64,000 bases of DNA from Pyropia haitanensis. Lineage: Eukaryota; Rhodophyta; Bangiophyceae; Bangiales; Bangiaceae. The notes beneath the pieces were generated by a model. That model searched no databases. It was given only the letters and a program-made list of their open reading frames with translations, and was not told the origin of the DNA. Location of the stretch: assembly GCA_008729055.1 (NCBI GenBank), contig SDUX01000083.1:53798-117797 (forward strand), read 5' to 3'. Shown in pieces: positions 9,079-17,639 of the stretch (positions are counted from its first letter, which is position 1; each line of letters begins with the position of its first letter). The translations under genes and the position numbers were made by a program.

Positions 9079-11439
9079 ATGTTCTCCTCCCCTTCCAACT
9101 GGGGTCGAGGGCAGACCCGCCGAAGCTCTCTCGGTGGGAGCCCCAGCGGCCGCTCCTCCGGCTACGCTAGCGACGGCAGCGGCGCCGCCAGCGCCGCCAG
9201 CAGTAGCACGGAGTACACCGTCCCCCCGCGTGGCCCGCCCCGAGGCCGCGCATCCCCCCGCGGACGCAGCACCTATGGACGTGGACGGGGAGGGCGGCCC
9301 CCGCGTGGTGGAGGCCACGCTGACGGCGGGGCCGACGACGGCCTCACCGACGGGGACGGGGATCCCGCAGCAGAGGCCGCAGCAGCAGCCGCTGGCGCGC
9401 GAACCAGGCCAGGGACCGGGCAACGCGGCCGGCGCGGCGGAGGCGGCTCGATGCGTAGCCGAGGACGCGGCCGTGGAGGCGGCGAGGCGGGCGTTCGAGC
9501 TGGAGTGGGACCTCGCGTCCACACCAACGGGGTCCCCTACTCCGCCGTCGAGCGTGTACAGTTGAGCGCTGCGTGGCTGGACACGTCTGAGAACGCGGTG
9601 GTGGGAACGGACCAGAACAGCAAGGAGTTTTTTTCTGCCGTCACGGCCAACTTCCAGGCGCGGATGGACCGCGTTGATGTGGAGCTGCCGATGGAGGGCG
9701 TCCCCGCGAGGGTGCTGCGGGAGCCCACAGGGGTCCAGAGATACTTCAAGAAGCTGAACGAGAAGGTTATGCGCCTCGTGTGTGCGCGCGTGCACGTGGA
9801 GGGCCTCAACCTGACTGGCAACCCGTCGGAGGCCGACATGGAGCTGGCCATGATGGCTGTGTTTGAGAACCGGGATGAGTACGAGGCGATAAGGCTGGGC
9901 AAGTACGTTCCAAACCCCGCCCTCAAGACGGCGGAGGCGAGAGCGAAGTACTGGATGGACTGCTGGCGTGTGCTGAAGGTATCGGACAAGTACAGTGGCG
10001 CCGCTGCGATGCAGGCCATGGAGGCGCGCCGCCGCGGCCGCCGCGCTGCTGGCGCGGCGGGGGGGGCAGCGAGCACCGCGGCGTCTGTAGGCGATGGAGT
10101 CACTGCGCGGGAGGCGGCCGCCGCCGACGGGGCCGCCACAGACGCGGCCGCGACCGATGGCGGTGCACCATCGGGGACGCGCGCGGACGGCCTGGCGGCT
10201 GGCAAGCGCCAGCGGCCGGCTACTTTTGCTGACCGGCCGCTGGGGACGCAGTCAACGCTGGCGGAGCTTTCGCGGGCTGCGCGCGATAAGGCATTCGCAG
10301 ACGAGGGCGCTGCAAACACCAAGGCGCTGAAGGTGCTGGCGGACGCGGCACGTGACCGTAACATCATTGCCACTTTATCGGCACCCGCTATTCGGGACGA
10401 GCCGCGCTTTCGGGACTTTCTCTGCAAGCGGGCAGACGAGCTGATCGCGGCGCACTTGGCCGCGCGGGATGGTCTGGCCGCCCCGGGCGCGGCCGCCAAC
10501 AACGGCGGCGCCCATAGGACGAGGCCCGCTCCAGCGGGGCTTTCTGTGGATGTTGCTGTGCGGGAAGCGGGCGATGCAGAAGTAGAACGTGAGGTGAGCT
10601 CTGCGGGGGCGGCCGGGGCGGCCGCCGGTGCACGGGGGGCGGACAGCGAGGGGGGCGTGCGGGGAGGGGGGGTCGGGGGGGGGGCGGCCGCCCCAGCGGC
10701 CTTGACGATTGCTGCGGCCGCGGCTACTGGGCAGGCCGCGGCTGCGTCTGTCGTCGGGGCCGCTGCGGGCTCAAGGCCTCCAGGTGGCCGCTCTTCAGCG
10801 GCCGCCGGGGCTGCGGCCGCCGCCAGCACGCCCCCTCTCACAGCCCCCCGTCCTGCTCTTCTCCCTTGGCCGGCACTCGACGGCGGCCATCCGCCGATGT
10901 CTCCGTCCTTACCTCCCGTGGACTTTGCGTGGCCGCCCGTCGCGCCGCGCCCACCCCCGCGACCTCGTCGGCCGGAACCGGTACCTGCACCGGCGGTGCT
11001 GTACGGGCAGGCTGAGCGGCCGAGAGTGGCGGTGGCCGCTGGGTCGGCGACCACCGCCGACCCGCACGCTTTTCGTCGGTCCGCGATAACTGCCGAGGGG
11101 GCGGCGACGACGACGGCGCCCGACGTGTTAGCGTCTGCCGCCATGTCCGTCACGACGGCCGCGACGGGCGGCCGCTCGGCGGCCGCCTTGCTCTCTGTCG
11201 GCCGTCGGGCGCAGGTCACAAGGAGGCTGCAGTACGCCACGCAGCGCAGCTGTAAGGGTAAAGGGCCGAAGCGGGCGGCCCTCTATGTTTCTCCCTCGCC
11301 CTCCGTGTCTGCGTCCGAGGACCCTGACGCCGATGACGGAGTTGGGATTGTGCGTGACGAGGACGGTGAGTTTGAGGGCCTCATTGGTGACGTGAAGGAG
11401 CTAGAGGAGGAACAAGACGATGAGGACTTGTACCTGTGA
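9079..11439 (+). CDS. Myb/SANT-like Harbinger accessory protein
   Basis: This is a 786-residue frame from an ATG at 9,079 (accATGt). A longer in-frame start at 8,974 is possible but adds only Ser/Arg/Gly-rich sequence. Residues about 153-310 form a Myb/SANT-like (NAM-associated type) domain: LSAAWLDTSENAVVGTDQ, then KEFFSAVTANF, and a Trp-containing helix near YWMDCWRVLK. The later RPLGTQSTLAELSRAARDKA segment resembles the conserved RP-G-K region after this domain. The tail is Ala-rich with many GCGGCCGC sites in the DNA and ends in an acidic stretch (EELEEEQDDEDLYL-like). In PIF/Harbinger systems the Myb-like partner binds element ends and brings the transposase into the nucleus. The pairing with the transposase at 12,170-14,284 supports that role here. 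Confidence 0.85.
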   Translation: MFSSPSNWGRGQTRRSSLGGSPSGRSSGYASDGSGAASAASSSTEYTVPPRGPPRGRASPRGRSTYGRGRGGRPPRGGGHADGGADDGLTDGDGDPAAEAAAAAAGARTRPGTGQRGRRGGGGSMRSRGRGRGGGEAGVRAGVGPRVHTNGVPYSAVERVQLSAAWLDTSENAVVGTDQNSKEFFSAVTANFQARMDRVDVELPMEGVPARVLREPTGVQRYFKKLNEKVMRLVCARVHVEGLNLTGNPSEADMELAMMAVFENRDEYEAIRLGKYVPNPALKTAEARAKYWMDCWRVLKVSDKYSGAAAMQAMEARRRGRRAAGAAGGAASTAASVGDGVTAREAAAADGAATDAAATDGGAPSGTRADGLAAGKRQRPATFADRPLGTQSTLAELSRAARDKAFADEGAANTKALKVLADAARDRNIIATLSAPAIRDEPRFRDFLCKRADELIAAHLAARDGLAAPGAAANNGGAHRTRPAPAGLSVDVAVREAGDAEVEREVSSAGAAGAAAGARGADSEGGVRGGGVGGGAAAPAALTIAAAAATGQAAAASVVGAAAGSRPPGGRSSAAAGAAAAASTPPLTAPRPALLPWPALDGGHPPMSPSLPPVDFAWPPVAPRPPPRPRRPEPVPAPAVLYGQAERPRVAVAAGSATTADPHAFRRSAITAEGAATTTAPDVLASAAMSVTTAATGGRSAAALLSVGRRAQVTRRLQYATQRSCKGKGPKRAALYVSPSPSVSASEDPDADDGVGIVRDEDGEFEGLIGDVKELEEEQDDEDLYL

Positions 11440-11760
11440 TGGGTTTGTGGCTTTGCAATCATGCTTGCGTTTGTGTTTTTTTTTCTGCGTTCTGTTTATG
11501 TGTCTCTCGGGCGTTTTGTTCTCTTGGTTGTGTTCTTCTGTTGTTTTGACGGTGTTTCTGGTGGTCATTGTGTGTGAGCATCACTGCGTGTCGGGCCTCG
11601 ACACTGTTCCATGCATGTCTCTCTGCGATAAACCTTTGCACAATACACATTATGTCTTCACTCTCTATTAAAACCTCTCTACAAGGGAGTCCACGCGAGA
11701 ATCCAACGCCCTGTGCGCGCCCTCCCTCCAACAGCGAGCGCAGCTGCGAAAAAACAATTC
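11440..11760 (+). terminator. T-rich 3' region of Myb gene with ATTAAA
   Basis: Right after the TGA stop the composition changes abruptly to T-rich (about 11,450-11,660), with a candidate polyadenylation hexamer ATTAAA at 11,667-11,672. This fits a eukaryotic 3' UTR and cleavage site. No precise cleavage point can be read. Confidence 0.4.
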
Positions 11761-12169
11761 CGCTCGTCCTCTTAGGCCAACGGCACACTAATCCGCCGCC
11801 CCGGCCGTACGGCAGGGGAGCGCCCGCCTGCCGCTAGTGGCCGTGAGGGGCCCCTGCGTGGCGGTATTGCGCGGCCGCCAGTCGCGCATACGCGGCCGCT
11901 TTGGGCGGCCATAAGTCGCGCCTGCGCGGCCACATTGGGCGGCCGCCAGTGGGGCATATCGCACACAAAGCCGAGCTGCGGTCGGCTGTTGAGCGCACGT
12001 AAAGCGGCGGCGGCGGCCGCCGGACATGCCATTTGTGGCCGCAGATACGCGTCTGCCTTCTGAGAACGAGCCAACCAGGCCGCATGTGTTACAGCGTCAT
12101 CGTCTTAAGGAAAAAAAAAAACCCGAAGGAAAAAAAAAACCGTTTTCTCCACGCGCTTTGCGCCCTACA
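11761..12169. other. Spacer between convergent genes, CGGCCG-rich
   Basis: The stretch separates the convergent 3' ends of the Myb and transposase genes. About 11,860-12,020 repeats short modules with gcggccgccagt and gggcggccat. Two A-runs (about 12,111-12,121 and 12,131-12,139) precede the transposase stop on the + strand. No gene is seen. Confidence 0.6.
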
Positions 12170-14284
12170 CTACGGCTGCGGCATGAGGGTGTGATGCCGA
12201 TGAAGATACGGCGCCAGTGCGCGCCTCCTGTGCGCCCACACGTGCTCCATCAGGTCCTCCCGCAAACGCTCGTGCTCAACAGGGCTGCGCACGGCCGACC
12301 GCCGTTGAACGGCGGCGGAACGGCGGTACGCTCCATCTCGCCCGCCGCCGCGACCGCAACCAGCGCCAGCGGGGCATGCACAGCCACTTGGCCCGCTACG
12401 GCGCCCGGTAGCACCAGTGCGTGCTGCGCAACCGCCGCCCGCCGCACAACGACCGCCGGCCGGCGGGTCGTCACTCCCGGCGGCCGCGCCTCCCCCACCA
12501 CCGGCACGCCCGCCACGGCTGCCGACCGCCGGGTCGTCACTCCCGGCGGCCGCGCCTCCCCCACCACCGGCACGCCCGCCACGGCGGCCGACCGCCGGGT
12601 CGTCCCTCCCGGCGGCCGCGCCTCCGCCACCACTGGCACGCCCGCCACGGCGGCCGACCGCCGGATCGTCACTCCCGGCGGCCGCGTCTCCGCCACCACC
12701 GGCACGCCCGCCACGGCGGCCGGCCGCCGGGTCGTCACTCCCGGCGGCCGCGCCTCCGCCACCACCGGCACGCCCGCCACGGCGGCCGGCCGCCGGGTCG
12801 TCACTCCCGGCGGCCGCGCCTCCGCCACCACCGGCACGCCCGCCACGGCTGCCGGCCGCCGGGTCGTCACTCCCGGCGGCCGCGCCTCCCCCACCACCGG
12901 CGCGCCCGCCACGGCTGCCGACCGCCGGGTCGTCACTCCCGGCGGCCGCGTCTTCCTCGGCCGTCGCCGCCGCCGCCGCCGCCGTCGCAGCTGCCGCAGC
13001 CGCGGCCGCCGCCGCCGCCGCCGTGGCCGCCGCCGCCGCCGCCGCTGCCACCACGGCGGCCGCCGCAGCGCCGGGGGCGCCATAAGTGTCGCCCATGCGG
13101 CGCCGGGAAAGGTACCCGTCCCGACGATTTACGACGACCATGTTGTGCAGAATGGCGACGGCTTTGGCAGTACGGATGATGCGGTCCATGCTGTGGAACT
13201 TGGCGGGGTGTTGCAGGATGTGAAAGCGCGCGGTCATGACGCCGTAGAGGCGCTCGACGTCCTTGCGCAGTGCCTCCTGCAGCCGGTTGTACGTGCGTTT
13301 TTTCGTGGTGTTGTTCGCGGCGCGCGAGAAAGGGCGGCAAAAAATGGGGAAATGGGGGTAGATGCCATCAGCCAAATAATACAACAAACGACGAGTGCGG
13401 CCGTTCAGTGTATACTCAAAAATATCAGGCGGCCACACCCCGCTCATCACGTCCATCGATAGAGGCGACTGGCCCCACACGTTGATGTCATTGTGGCTCC
13501 CAGGCGCCCCCACAAAAAAATGCCAAATGTACAGATCCTCATCGCAAACAGTTTCCATTACCACTGACCGCCGCTTCTTGTAGTCCTGGTATTGCCCTGC
13601 CAGCGCCTTCGGGCACATTCTCCACGCCCAGTGTGAGCAATCGATGCTCCCCATGCACCCCGGCATGCCCCGCTGCTCGTTGCGGTCGAGGATGTGGGCT
13701 AGCTCCTCGATGGTAGGCGGCCGTAGATAAAATGCCTCGTAGTTGTCGACAATGTGGTCCACCAGCATCTGCGTGGCCACGGCGGTGGTTGACTTGGCCA
13801 AGCGCAAGTACTCGTCAGGCCGATCGGCGGCCTCGCCATACGCGAGCACTCGGAAAGCGGCCACCACCTTCTGCAGCCCGTGCGTCTGCGCCCGCCCAGT
13901 TGCGTCAACGGACCTCTTCCAGTAAGGGAGGTCCTTGACGTCATTGTAGATGTCCATGAAAAGGTTGCGGGGCACGCGAAAGCGCGTCTCAAAGTCCTGC
14001 TCGCCATACACAGGAGGGTCGCCGTCCAGACCGAAGTAGTCCCGCTGGATGATGCGGAAGCCCTCGTCAAACCCGCGAGGCCGGTTGGCGCGGCGGCCTG
14101 GGACAGACCCGCCCCGACGACGGCGCCGCGCTATAGCGCCCGACAGAGCGATGTAGTGCTGCTTCCGCCGCAGAGACAGCTGCGACGCCACGATGGCGGC
14201 GCGTGCCTCGTCGGCCGATCCGTCCGACACCTCCCACGCCTCCCGATCAACAGGGGGGACGTCCACAGGAAGTGGGGGGGCCAT
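12170..14284 (-). CDS. PIF/Harbinger DDE transposase
   Basis: The frame is 704 residues, starting at the ATG at 14,284 (MAPPLPVDVPPVDREAW). The helical N-terminus is followed by the catalytic domain. The DDE residues are visible as D215 in GSIDCSHWAW, D266 in PGSHNDINVW and E344 in KDVERLYGVM, with typical family segments FRVPRNLFMDIYNDV and AKAVAILHNMVV. This is the plant-transposon/DDE_4 family, which cuts and pastes the element at TWA sites. After about residue 400 comes polyalanine, then eight 22-residue Gly/Ala/Asp repeats encoded by the 66-bp minisatellite. A conserved-looking end follows (EHERLREDLMEHVWAHRR), matching the usual transposase C-terminus. The catalytic triad and frame are intact, so it may be functional. 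Confidence 0.93.
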   Translation of the reverse strand: MAPPLPVDVPPVDREAWEVSDGSADEARAAIVASQLSLRRKQHYIALSGAIARRRRRGGSVPGRRANRPRGFDEGFRIIQRDYFGLDGDPPVYGEQDFETRFRVPRNLFMDIYNDVKDLPYWKRSVDATGRAQTHGLQKVVAAFRVLAYGEAADRPDEYLRLAKSTTAVATQMLVDHIVDNYEAFYLRPPTIEELAHILDRNEQRGMPGCMGSIDCSHWAWRMCPKALAGQYQDYKKRRSVVMETVCDEDLYIWHFFVGAPGSHNDINVWGQSPLSMDVMSGVWPPDIFEYTLNGRTRRLLYYLADGIYPHFPIFCRPFSRAANNTTKKRTYNRLQEALRKDVERLYGVMTARFHILQHPAKFHSMDRIIRTAKAVAILHNMVVVNRRDGYLSRRRMGDTYGAPGAAAAAVVAAAAAAAATAAAAAAAAAAAATAAAAAATAEEDAAAGSDDPAVGSRGGRAGGGGGAAAGSDDPAAGSRGGRAGGGGGAAAGSDDPAAGRRGGRAGGGGGAAAGSDDPAAGRRGGRAGGGGDAAAGSDDPAVGRRGGRASGGGGAAAGRDDPAVGRRGGRAGGGGGAAAGSDDPAVGSRGGRAGGGGGAAAGSDDPPAGGRCAAGGGCAARTGATGRRSGPSGCACPAGAGCGRGGGRDGAYRRSAAVQRRSAVRSPVEHERLREDLMEHVWAHRRRALAPYLHRHHTLMPQP
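12467..12960. repeat. 66-bp coding minisatellite inside the transposase gene
   Basis: About 7.5 units of 66 bp, each with gtcgtcactcccggcggccg, encode 22-residue repeats on the minus strand (GGRAGGGGGAAAGSDDPA). Units differ by a few substitutions and the period keeps the frame. Every full unit carries GCGGCCGC. Confidence 0.93.
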
Positions 14285-14325
14285 AACGAGGCCCCCTGCA
14301 AGGAGCGAGATGGCGGCCGCCGCGG

Positions 14326-14858
14326 TGGTCGTTGCCGGTAGTGATGGTGGCGGCCGCGACGGTCGCTGCCGGTAGTGATGGTGGCGGCCGCGACGGTCGC
14401 TGCCGGTAGTGATGGTGGCGGCCGCGACGGTCGCTGCCGGTAGTGATGGTGGCGGCCGCGACGGTCGCTGCCGGTAGTGATGGTGGCGGCCGCGACGGTC
14501 GCTGCCGGTAGTGATGGTGGCGGCCGCGACGGTCGCTGCCGGTAGTGATGGTGGCGGCCGCGACCGTCGCTGCCGGCAGTGATGGTGGCGGCCGCGACGG
14601 TCGCTGCCGGTAGTGATGGTGGCGGCCGCGACGGTCGCTGCCGGTAGTGATGGTGGCGGCCGCGACGGTCGCTGCCGGTAGTGATGGTGGCGGCCGCGAC
14701 GGTCGCTGCCGGCAGTGATGGTGGCGGCCGCGACGGTCGCTGCCGGTAGTGATGGTGGCGGCCGCGACGGTCGCTGCCGGCAGTGATGGTGGCGGCCGCG
14801 ACGGTCGCTGCCGGTAGTGATGGTGGCGGCCGCGACGGTCGCTGCCGGGGGTGACGAC
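14326..14858. repeat. 34-bp minisatellite upstream of transposase start
   Basis: About 15-16 units of 34 bp (ggtcgctgccggtagtgatg then gtggcggccgcgac), nearly identical, begin about 40 bases upstream of the transposase ATG. The period is not a multiple of three, so a coding role is unlikely. Each unit contains GCGGCCGC. It lies where the transposase promoter or 5' UTR should be. Confidence 0.94.
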
Positions 14859-14939
14859 GCCGATGCGGAATGCGGAGGGCAGCACAGCCCCGAGCACTGG
14901 GTCGGATCAGTCATTTCGGGGCCGCCGGCGCCCCCCCCC

Positions 14940-15365
14940 CCCTCAAACACCGCGCCACTCACCCCCCCCCCAGAGGAGCACCCCACGCGGCACCGACGGT
15001 CGCGTCGAATCAGCCGGTTCCAGGCCGCTGGCGCCCCCCCCCCCCTCAAACAGCCCACCAGAAGCGGCCCCCCCCGCAAGACTCCGGGCCAGCGGCTAGG
15101 GGGGCTGGTGCGGATCGGCCATCCCGGGGTCGTTGGCGCCCCCCCCCCCTCAAACAGCACACCAGAAGCGGCCCCCCCCGCAAGAATCCGGGCCAGCGGC
15201 TAGGGGGGCTGGTGCGGATCGGCCATCCCGGGGTCGTTGGCGCCCCCCCCCCCTCAAACAGCACACCAGAAGCGGCCCCCCCCGCAAGAATCCGGGCCTG
15301 CGGCAACGATGGCTGGTGCGGATCGGCCATCCCGGGGCCGTCAGCGCCCCCCCCCCCCCAAAATC
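14940..15365. repeat. ~104-bp imperfect tandem repeat with poly-C
   Basis: Four to five copies (tcaaaca anchors at about 14,944, 15,047, 15,151 and 15,255) share ccagaagcggcccccccc and ggatcggccatcccgggg, separated by C-runs. They form the right subterminal part of the Harbinger element. Confidence 0.85.
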
Positions 15366-16079
15366 ACGTTCCACGGCCGCCGCGCAGGGCCGCCGCCGCC
15401 CCTCCATACCCCCTGGAAGACCAGCCGTCGGGCCGACGCGAAGCGACCGCCCCGAGGCTGCTGTTTGCGCCCACGTCGCCCAATCGAGCGGCTGATTGGC
15501 CACGCCCGGCCGCCCCACAACCTCGCCCACTCCCCCTGGACGACATGCGCACAGCTGCGCACGGTACGTGTTGGCGGTCGTCGACACCAGGCTGCCAGAC
15601 GTGTGACAGTCCCCAGCCAGAAGGATCCACGCGAGAGGGCGCCAGCATCTGTGCCGATCGGGCCGGCACAGCACCATCATACGCCCCCCCCCCTGCAGTG
15701 CGCTCCAAAACGTAGATACAACCGTCGAATCATGTCTCAAAGCTTTCAAACGTGCCGCGAAAGATTCAAAGCGGGCCAGTTCTAGCCCAATATGGCGTCC
15801 CACAAGCCGAAACGAGATGGTCTGGACCATCTCGGAAACGAAGTAGGAGGGGAAGATCGTTTCCGACATGGTATAGACCAACTCGCCCCCATCTCTGTTG
15901 TGTACGTGGCACTCGAGAATTGAATCAACTACATCAACTCCATTTCCGTCTGAATCCGAATCGACGGCCCAAATCGGGCCTCTACCGGAGACCCACGAGC
16001 CCGTGCTGCGCTCTCATTGGCCGACAAGGTTTCGAGAGGCACGTGGCGTCTGAAACGAAAAATTTCGAAAATATATGCG
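15366..16079. other. Right subterminal region of Harbinger element
   Basis: The composition becomes balanced towards the end, mirroring the left subterminal region. No convincing gene is seen. Short A/T-rich patches lie at 16,055-16,079. Confidence 0.6.
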
Positions 16080-16118
16080 AGATGGTCGCGAGTTGGTACG
16101 CCACCGTTGGAAACACCC
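16080..16118 (-). repeat. Right terminal inverted repeat of Harbinger element
   Basis: Read on the minus strand it begins GGGTGTTTCCAACGGTGG. It is followed on the + strand by TAA at 16,119-16,121, matching 3,831-3,833. The shared flank is actually CTAAG when the ambiguous end bases are included. TAA fits the 3-bp rule of the superfamily. Confidence 0.93.
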
Positions 16119-16121
16119 TAA

Positions 16122-17380
16122 GAACGCGCCACTCCAGATTAGAGCTCACCTGTCGGGTTGCCCTCAGCATTTCACCAGGGGCCTCACACACGGCGGTACA
16201 CGACACCAGGGGACCACGGAAGCCCTCCCAATGGAAGGGGCAGTGACGAGACCAGATGATGTGAGTGCTGGGCCGCGCCGGATGGCAAGGTCCTGCCTGA
16301 CAGCCCTCGCGGGATCTTGCCTGACGCACCTCCCAGGCGGGTGTCGCGTTGCCTGGAAAACGTCCCACCAAACCGGACAGCGCAAATTTTGGAAAACCAC
16401 CATATACCCAGAGGGGGCGCTGCGCCGCTGATGTTCAGTCCGCGCCGCGCTAGAGGGCGGGGTCGCCCGTGGGGGGGGTGCTAGATCTCGGCGGGGGCCA
16501 GCACAGCACTTTGATATTTGGGCCATAAGAGTCTTTAAAGGCTCAGATGCGACCTTCCTGAAGTTCTGCCGGGATGATGTCTGAGGATATGCCACTATCA
16601 CATGTTTTTAAAAAGGATGATGAAAGCTCTCCAGCGGATCATGGTACAGTCATTCTCTACTTATATCATGTCGGATTATATACAGTCTGTATATAACCCA
16701 ACCCGATCGATCGCATCGCTCGGCCCCAACGACACGATCAAAGCATGTGTCAGCTTGTGATCCCTCCCATGACCAATCAACAGGCGGAACTGAGGTATGT
16801 CCTCATCGGCTTACGGTAACGAAAGGGGTGGATATAAGTGGAGAATGACTGTAAAGGTGGGACCAGGAGATCTGACAAGCTCCTGATGAAGTGTCCAGGC
16901 AGCTTGGATAGATGCCTCTGTGGACCATTTATAATACTGAGTTATCAGTAGAAGCGTTTATCGCCCATCAAGGCACGTCATTCATTCAGCTCTGTTACTT
17001 CTCTCTCTTATGACCACACTGTGGATACTGATGCAACAGTTTACACCAGAAGCACCCACGTGCACACCCTCTTTCCGCCGTGCTCAAGCTCTCACGCATA
17101 GCCCCCCCCCCCCCGGCGGCAGTCGCCTCGCCACGATCGCCACCACCGCGACCCCCCCCAACCCCACAACGGAGCCGGCAAGCAGCGACGGTGGCACCCG
17201 CCCACTACTTCCCCAGGCACCCCCCCACACGCCGAACCGCGCTTCCCCAAAACAAGGGCAGTTGATGACGCCTGCCAACCTGTCGCACATGTAACAGATG
17301 CAATCATGCCAAAAAACCGACCAAAGCATCTCAGGTCCCACTCGCAGCCGCGACCCGACAGCCAGTCAGTTGCATAATCA
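16122..17380. other. Intergenic, no gene seen
   Basis: The composition is moderate, and AT-richer at 16,590-17,000. It includes a segment at 16,150-16,177 similar to 3,736-3,766. I see no RNA gene or conserved frame. Confidence 0.6.
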
Positions 17381-17639
17381 AGAGAGCCTCAGACACGCCC
17401 GCCGCCGCGGCCACGGGCAGCAGCGTCCCGCGGGGCGGCCGCGGCCGGGCCCCCACCCCCCCCCTCCACCAGCGGCGGCCCCCCCTCTGCCCGCCCGCCC
17501 GACCCGTCCGTCGCGCGGCGGCGGCGCCAGCACCGCTTCTCCCCAGACGAGCGGGCCAAGGAGGAGCAGGAGGCAGCAGCAACGCCGGCACCTCCCCACC
17601 CGCCCCTCCCACCCACCCACAGGGACGCCCTACTACCCC

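Larger units (their letters stand above)
3834..16118. mobile_element. Giant PIF/Harbinger DNA transposon, apparently complete
   Basis: The element is 12,285 bp long and bounded by 39-bp terminal inverted repeats that differ at one position (3,834-3,872 and 16,080-16,118). TAA flanks both ends (3,831-3,833 and 16,119-16,121), the TWA target duplication expected of this superfamily. Inside lie the two genes such elements need, placed convergently: a Myb/SANT-like protein (9,079-11,439, +) and a DDE transposase (14,284-12,170, -). It also has a cysteine-rich cargo frame (6,026-7,207, +) and tandem arrays of 60, 66, 34 and about 104 bp. Typical autonomous PIF/Harbinger elements are about 3-6 kb, so this one is unusually large. 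The octamer GCGGCCGC is strikingly over-represented throughout. Open frames for both genes suggest recent activity. Confidence 0.9.

Noticed and set aside
12467..14858. CRISPR-like direct repeats (66-bp and 34-bp arrays)
   Set aside because: Units are contiguous with no unique spacers, no cas genes, and the context is a eukaryotic transposon.
12170..15160. Transposase frame extended upstream to 15,160
   Set aside because: The extra 290 codons are translated 34-bp repeats and poly-C-linked repeats. The ATG at 14,284 gives the natural N-terminus.
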